A stretch of 64,000 nucleotides of DNA from C-114 sp963719285. Its GTDB lineage: Bacteria; Chloroflexota; Limnocylindria; Limnocylindrales; CSP1-4. Numbering within the stretch: position 1 is the stretch's first letter; every line of letters starts with the position of its first letter. Of the stretch, positions 59,519 to 64,000 are shown piece by piece. The position numbers and the translations under genes are program-made. The DNA lies in the NCBI GenBank assembly GCA_963719285.1, contig CAVRBO010000001.1, positions 1,054,001 to 1,118,000 of the forward strand, given 5' to 3'. The notes below the pieces were generated by a model. The model made no database searches. It had not been told where the DNA came from and was given only the letters and a program-made list of their open reading frames with translations.

Positions 59519-60375
59519 GATCCCTCCACTGAATCGGGCGATGCTGGGTCGCCTGGGTCGATGTGTGCCGGTGCGTCCGGGTCGTCGGTGTCCGCCCGGT
59601 CCACCGCCGCCGCGGCGAACGAGCGGCGGGCCTCACCCTCGCGGCCCACGAGCCGGAACGCGTCGCCGCGGATGAGATCGAAGGCGGGGCCGTCCTGGTC
59701 GCGCGCCAGGTCCAGGACCGCCGGTGCGAGCGCGGGCGACGCCCGCAGCGCGAGGGCGAGCTGGATGGCCGCTCCCGCCGGATCTCCGCCCGCGAGTGCC
59801 TCTTCGGCGGCCCGCAGCGCGCGCGACCCATCCGGCACGTGACCGGCGGCGGCGGATGCCGGCCCGGCCTGTCCGGCCTCGCTCGCGGCGCTGCCGACCG
59901 CTCCCCGACGAGCCGCCACGACGGAGGCCCCGCCGGTCGAGTCGGGCTGTGCGAGCGCCTCCATCCCGGCGACCCGCGGCCAGATCGAGGATCGCGGCAG
60001 GCCCGCGAAGACCCCGTCGAGGGAGCGGTCGGCGCGGGCGATGGCGCGATCGGCGAGCCGGCGCGCCTCGGTCGGGCGACCAAGGGCCGCGTGCGCCTCG
60101 GCCGAGATGACGAGGCCGAGCGTCGTCTCGTGGCCGGCCTCCAGGTAGGCGTCGGCGGCCTCGCCGGCCCCGGGCAGGTCGCCCGTCCGCCAGCGGACCT
60201 CGGCGAGGTCGATGAGCGCTTCGTCGTCGAGCGCGCCCTCGCCGGCCAGCGTCTCGAGCTCGGCCCTCGCGAGCGACAGCGATCCGGTCCGGAGGTGGAT
60301 GGTCGCAAGGCGCTGCTCGGGGGTGCGCTCGTTCTGGCCGCCGTCGCGGTGGCGCCTGGCCGCGGCGGGCGTCAT
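59515..60375 (-). CDS. TPR-repeat protein between M16 peptidase and ndk
   Basis: 286 residues, cytoplasmic. Repeated helix pairs such as RLATIHLRTGSLSLARAELETLA and DLAEVRWRTGDLPGAGEAADAYLEAG indicate TPR-like repeats, at least three in the first half and one or two more near 190-250. The middle is Ala/Gly-rich. It ends with an acidic tail. No catalytic motif. ATG at 60373-60375 overlaps the M16 stop and its own stop overlaps ndk, so the operon is tightly coupled. It is probably a scaffold; its partner is unknown. Confidence 0.8.
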   Translation of the reverse strand: MTPAAARRHRDGGQNERTPEQRLATIHLRTGSLSLARAELETLAGEGALDDEALIDLAEVRWRTGDLPGAGEAADAYLEAGHETTLGLVISAEAHAALGRPTEARRLADRAIARADRSLDGVFAGLPRSSIWPRVAGMEALAQPDSTGGASVVAARRGAVGSAASEAGQAGPASAAAGHVPDGSRALRAAEEALAGGDPAGAAIQLALALRASPALAPAVLDLARDQDGPAFDLIRGDAFRLVGREGEARRSFAAAAVDRADTDDPDAPAHIDPGDPASPDSVEGS

Positions 60376-61640
60376 GCCGGCAGACGGAGGCTGCGGCCCA
60401 GCGTGGCGCCCACCTTCGGCGGGGCGACCACCGCCAACCGGAGCACCTCGTCGCGGATGAGGCCCTGGGCGACTCGTCGGATGTCGGCTGACGTGACCTC
60501 GGCCACGGCGGCGAGCGCTTCGTCGAGTGTCATGACCCGGTCGTGGAGCGCTTCCTGGCCGCCGATCCAGGACGCCAGGTGGCGGGTCTCGTCCATCCGA
60601 AGCTCGAGGCCGCCGGAGAGGTACGCCTTGGCCTTGGCCAGCTCGTCGTCCGGGACGAGCTCGTCGCGCAACCGGGCGAGCTCGACGAGGATCGCCTCGA
60701 GCGCGGGCTTGAGGTGCTTCGGGTCCACGCCGGCGGAGATGCCGAGGACGCCCGCATCGGCGTAATCGGCGATGCCCGACCCGACGTCGTAGGCCAGGCC
60801 CTTCTCCTCGCGGACGGACAGGAACAGTCGGCTGCTCATCCCGTCGCCCAGCACGGTGTTCAACACCCCCAGGGTCCACGAGTCGGGGTGGTCGCGCCGC
60901 AGCGACGGCACGCCGACGGCGATGTGGGCCTGGGTCGCGTCACGGTGGCCGAGGAGGTAGCGCTTGCCGGCCGGAAGCCCGGGGGCCGGGGCGAACGTCG
61001 GGAAGGTGCCGTTGCCGGACCCGAACGCCTGCTCCACCATCCCGACGGCCTGGGCGTGGCTCAGGTCGCCGGCGATCGCCACGACGACGTTGGACGGCCG
61101 GTAGCGGTCGGCCCAGAACCGGCGGATGGTGTCCTCGGGCAGGGTCCGGATGCCCGCTTCGTCGCCGCAGATCTCGCGGCCCAGCGGCCCGTCCCCGAAC
61201 ATCGCCTGCTGGAAGAGGATCTGGCAGTACTCGGACGGGTCGTCGAGGTAGCTCCGGATCTCCTCCACGATGACCTGCCGCTCACCTTCGATCTCGTGCG
61301 ACGCCAGGGTGGGCCGGACGATGAGCTCGCCGACCACGTCCATCCCGCGCTCCATCTCGCGCAGCGGCGTCCGGACCCAGTAGACGGTCGATTCGCGGTC
61401 CGTCGCCGCGTTGAACGACCCGCCCACGCCCTCGATCGCCTCGGAGATCGCCCGGGTCGAGGGATAGGCCTTCGTGCCCTTGAAGGTGATGTGCTCCATG
61501 AAGTGGGCCACGCCGGCTTCCTCGGGTGTCTCCAGGCGCGAGCCGGCCAGGACATACGCCGCGATGGAGACCGAGCGCGCCGCGGGGAGCCGGGCGCTGA
61601 TCACGCGCGGCCCGTGTGGCAGCGCGGTCCGTTCGAACAT
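60372..61640 (-). CDS. M16-family zinc peptidase
   Basis: 422 residues. The inverted zinc motif HxxEH is HFMEH (His46, Glu49, His50), with a downstream Glu in EGERQVIVEEIRSYLDDP. The C-terminal half is the inactive-fold domain of the single-chain, dimeric M16B type (processing peptidase or YmxG-like). The role in bacteria is poorly known. ATG at 61638-61640 has TACCAT (61648-61653) ending 7 nt upstream and no Shine-Dalgarno, again a leaderless layout. It heads an operon with a TPR gene and ndk. Confidence 0.93.
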   Translation of the reverse strand: MFERTALPHGPRVISARLPAARSVSIAAYVLAGSRLETPEEAGVAHFMEHITFKGTKAYPSTRAISEAIEGVGGSFNAATDRESTVYWVRTPLREMERGMDVVGELIVRPTLASHEIEGERQVIVEEIRSYLDDPSEYCQILFQQAMFGDGPLGREICGDEAGIRTLPEDTIRRFWADRYRPSNVVVAIAGDLSHAQAVGMVEQAFGSGNGTFPTFAPAPGLPAGKRYLLGHRDATQAHIAVGVPSLRRDHPDSWTLGVLNTVLGDGMSSRLFLSVREEKGLAYDVGSGIADYADAGVLGISAGVDPKHLKPALEAILVELARLRDELVPDDELAKAKAYLSGGLELRMDETRHLASWIGGQEALHDRVMTLDEALAAVAEVTSADIRRVAQGLIRDEVLRLAVVAPPKVGATLGRSLRLPA

Positions 61641-61736
61641 CGCAGGGATGGTACAGGAACCGGCCGACGCCCCGGATGGGAGCGCCGGCCGGTCCGATGC
61701 GCGGACGGGCCGCCGTGCAGCGACGACCCGAGGTGG

Positions 61737-63077
61737 TTACTTGGGCAGGATCGAGTTGATCCAGTTCTGGGCGAAGTAGACGACGAAGCTGATCGAAACG
61801 ACCCACATGAGCGGGTGGATCTCGCCGACCTTGCCCTTCGCGAGCTTGATCACCACCCAGGCGATGAAGCCGGCGCCGATGCCGACCGTGATGCTGTACG
61901 TGAGAGGCATCAGGATGAGCGCCAGGAGCGCCGGGAGCCCGTCGTCGACGTTACGCACGTCGATGTCGGCGACGAGCTGGAACATCAGGAAGCCGACGAC
62001 GATGAGGACCGGCGCCGATGCCTGATAGGGCACCAACTGGGCAGCCGGCGACACGAAGATCGCGAGCAGGAAGAGGATGCCCGTGACGACCGAGGTGAGT
62101 CCGGTTCGCCCACCCTCGCCGACACCGGCCGCGCTCTCGATGTAGCTCGTGTTGGACGAGACGCCGGCGAAGCCACCTAGGACGGCCGCGAGCGAGTCGA
62201 CGAGCAGGATCCGGCCGATGCCCGGGATCTTGCCGTCGGCGTCGGTGATCTGGGCCTCCTCGGCGATGGCGGTCGCGGTCCCCATCGTGTCGAAGAAGTC
62301 GGTGAGCATGATCGAGAAGATCGTCAGGATCGCCGCGAGCGTCGTGAACTTCGAGAACACCTGGCCGATGTCCATCTGCCCGATCGTGTCGAAGTGGAGC
62401 GAGGCGTCGAACGAGGGGGCCTTGGCCACCCCGAGCACGATCGAAAGGACCGTCATGATCAGGATGCTCAAGAGCAGTGCCGCGGGAACCTTGCGAACGA
62501 ACAGGATGACCGTGATGACGATGCCGAGGATCGTCAGGAACTGACCGGGTTCCGTCGGGAAGATGAACTCGACGGGGACGGGTCCGTCCCCTTTGGGCTG
62601 CTGGATGAGTCCACCGTCGACGAACCCGATGAACATGATGAACAAGCCGATGCCGACGCCGATCGCCCGCTTGAGGGACGTCGGGACGGCATCCATGATC
62701 GCCTCTCGAAGACCGACCAGCACCAGCAGGGTCACGACGACGCCTTCGAGGAAGATCACGCCCATCGCGCCCTGCCATGTCAGCGGGCCGTTGCCCGCCC
62801 CGGCAAGGCCGAAGGCGACGATCCCGTTGATCCCCAGCCCGGCCGCGAGGGCGATCGGCACGTTCGCCACGATGCCCATCGCGATCGTCATCACACCCGC
62901 GACGAGGGCGGTGGCTGCCGCGGCAGGGCCGATCGGTACGCCAGCCGCGCTCAGGATGAGCGGGTTCAGGAAGATGATGTAGGCCATGACCATGAACGTG
63001 GTCACGCCGGCGCGGATCTCCGTGGCGAGGTTCGTACCTCGTTCGGCGAACTTGAAATACGACGCGATCGCGTCCAC
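61737..63077 (-). CDS. Purine permease, NCS2 AzgA-like (hypoxanthine/guanine/adenine)
   Basis: 446 residues, about 13 membrane segments. N-terminal FKFAERGTNLATEIRAGVTTFMVMAYIIFLNPLILS and VPIALAAGLGINGIVAFGL are typical of AzgA/GhxP transporters. LTDFFDTMGTATAIAEEAQI and SSNTSYIESAAGVGEGGRTGL carry the substrate-site residues. GTG at 63075-63077 is chosen because GGAGG lies 9 nt upstream and matches the family start; the longer frame is Arg-rich noise. Exact substrate is uncertain. No purine genes are adjacent. Confidence 0.92.
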   Translation of the reverse strand: MDAIASYFKFAERGTNLATEIRAGVTTFMVMAYIIFLNPLILSAAGVPIGPAAAATALVAGVMTIAMGIVANVPIALAAGLGINGIVAFGLAGAGNGPLTWQGAMGVIFLEGVVVTLLVLVGLREAIMDAVPTSLKRAIGVGIGLFIMFIGFVDGGLIQQPKGDGPVPVEFIFPTEPGQFLTILGIVITVILFVRKVPAALLLSILIMTVLSIVLGVAKAPSFDASLHFDTIGQMDIGQVFSKFTTLAAILTIFSIMLTDFFDTMGTATAIAEEAQITDADGKIPGIGRILLVDSLAAVLGGFAGVSSNTSYIESAAGVGEGGRTGLTSVVTGILFLLAIFVSPAAQLVPYQASAPVLIVVGFLMFQLVADIDVRNVDDGLPALLALILMPLTYSITVGIGAGFIAWVVIKLAKGKVGEIHPLMWVVSISFVVYFAQNWINSILPK

Positions 63078-63254
63078 GGGCGGCACCCTCCATCCTCCAG
63101 GTGCGCCGGGCCGGGCGGCTCGGACCGCACCACTGACCTCCACGGCTCGACCGTCCCACCGGTCAAGCCGGTCCATCGGCCGTTCCCGGCGGCCGATCGT
63201 CGCTCCCCCGTCGCTGGGATCCCCCGTCCCCCGTCGCCCCTCGCCGATGCGCGG

Positions 63255-63623
63255 CTACTCGTCCTCGCGGGCGTCGAGGCTGAGCAGCTCCATCTGCACG
63301 AACCCGCTGGTGTCGAATTCGAGCTGACGCGGCGCGGGGAGCTCCCGGCCGATGTCGCCGATGGGCGCGTACTCGATGACGACACGCTCGTCGCCCTGGA
63401 CGAGCGTGTAGACGATGAGCTGGTCGGGGCGCGTCTCGAACTCGAGATGCTCGAACGAATCGATGTTCAGACAGATCGCCAGCGGGGTGAAGTAGGTCGA
63501 CACCTCGGGCTGGTCGAACACGACCCGCTCCACCCAGCCGGTCCCGTGCTCCACGACATCGCGACCGCGGACGTACGTATAGGTGACCGTCTGCTTGAGC
63601 AGCGGACGCAGGAGGTGATGCAT
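63255..63623 (-). CDS. Conserved-looking hypothetical protein
   Basis: 122 residues. It begins MHHLLRPLLKQTVTYTYVRGRDVVEHGTG and continues with VFDQPEVSTYFTPLAICLNIDSFEHLEFETRPDQLIVYTLVQGDERVVIEY, a mostly beta pattern. It ends FVQMELLSLDAREDE. No family is recognised. The ATG at 63621-63623 lacks a clear ribosome-binding site; the frame stays open upstream, with a GTG-encoded VSSEPPAKFF as an alternative start about 20 codons earlier. It may be an orphan. Function unknown. Confidence 0.65.
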   Translation of the reverse strand: MHHLLRPLLKQTVTYTYVRGRDVVEHGTGWVERVVFDQPEVSTYFTPLAICLNIDSFEHLEFETRPDQLIVYTLVQGDERVVIEYAPIGDIGRELPAPRQLEFDTSGFVQMELLSLDAREDE

Positions 63624-63834
63624 GTCCGTACGGCTCGACACGATCCCGCGGTTGACGAAGAACTTCGCGGGCGGCTCGGACGACACGCGGCGCTCCAGCT
63701 CGATACGGGACGGAACCGACAGGGCGCGGGATGGGAGGCCGGAGCGGGCGCTGGGGCGCCGATCCCGGCAGGCCGCGATGGTACCGCATCGCGAACGGCG
63801 CGGGTGAAGGTCTTGTCGCGCCCCGGGCCGGCCA

Positions 63835-63974
63835 TGGCACGGTGGGCGTGCCAACGGGAGATCGGGACGGCCCGAGCGGGCCTTCGGTCGTCGTTTCGCA
63901 CGCTGGGCGTGCCATCGCGAGGGTGTGGACCGATTCATCGCCGCTCCTTCGCTGGTCGGCACGCTGAGCGTGCC
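63835..63974. repeat. Three short palindromes at exact 61-nt spacing (window edge)
   Basis: TGGCACG-gtggg-CGTGCCA (63835-63853), GCACG-ctggg-CGTGC (63898-63912) and GGCACG-ctgag-CGTGCC (63958-63974). Loop centres are at 63844, 63905 and 63966, exactly 61 nt apart. The intervening sequences of about 43 nt are not alike. The right side of the array is cut by the window edge. The rest of 63624-64000 holds no gene I would defend. Repeats this short are not typical of CRISPR. Confidence 0.65.
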
Positions 63975-64000
63975 ACGGCCGCGGGTGGGCCGCGGGTGGG

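Noticed and set aside
63835..63974. CRISPR array
   Set aside because: Repeats are only 15-19 nt, imperfect and three in number, and no cas gene is in the window. Kept as a regular palindrome cluster instead.

Overview
The window is about 70% GC, densely packed, and lies on a bacterial chromosome. It holds housekeeping genes and no insertion sequence, integrase or phage gene that I can recognise. The gene set includes a class I lysyl-tRNA synthetase, a large SRP RNA with an Alu domain, clpC next to radA, a pyrophosphate-type phosphofructokinase, an H+-pyrophosphatase, and surface proteins with Pro/Ser-rich tails. Together these fit a high-GC Chloroflexota, perhaps a Limnocylindria-like lineage. 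That placement is inference; the 16S gene at 12124-13624 would settle it.

Layout. 1-8 kb: radA (cut by the edge), clpC and rpsA on the minus strand, mutM on the plus strand, then a membrane-anchored LysM protein. 8-14 kb: one complete rRNA operon on the minus strand (16S, tRNA-Ile, tRNA-Ala, 23S, 5S) with two tandem promoters. 14-19 kb: recR, ybaB and dnaX, the SRP RNA, a 60-bp tandem repeat, two serine tRNAs and a TadA-like deaminase that lacks its catalytic Glu. 19-26 kb: phosphofructokinase, a 3-hydroxyisobutyrate dehydrogenase relative, a WYL regulator, a sugar kinase with an APH-like kinase, tRNA-Arg(GCG), tRNA-Ser(GCT) and a PadR regulator.

26-41.6 kb is the core of the window. A plus-strand operon, aroF-aroA-aroE-aroC-aroK/aroB-aroQ-chorismate mutase, encodes the whole route from DAHP to prephenate. 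It converges on a minus-strand operon, trpE-trpG-trpD-trpC/F/B-trpA-(DinB-like), that takes chorismate to tryptophan. Most junctions overlap by 4 nt as GTGA or ATGA. The two operons appear to use different transcription attenuators. The aro operon starts with an 11-codon leader peptide containing Tyr-Tyr-Phe-Tyr, followed by an intrinsic terminator. The trp operon starts with a T-box leader whose specifier codon is UGG.

41.7-64 kb: a secreted orphan protein, a very large zinc-ribbon/cyclase/ATPase/TPR protein, tRNA-Ser(TGA), a secreted C39-like protein, an RDD protein, greA-lysK-serS, hppA-uppP-argR with a terminator, lepB followed by two membrane genes (one a lysine-free NuoN relative), an M16 peptidase-TPR-ndk operon, a purine permease and an unknown gene. 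The right edge carries three short palindromes spaced exactly 61 nt apart.

Recurring themes. Many genes have a -10-like hexamer 7-9 nt before the start codon, which suggests leaderless mRNAs. All four serine tRNAs and SerRS are in the window. Pyrophosphate use links the phosphofructokinase and the proton-pumping pyrophosphatase. No defence island or CRISPR-Cas locus is visible.
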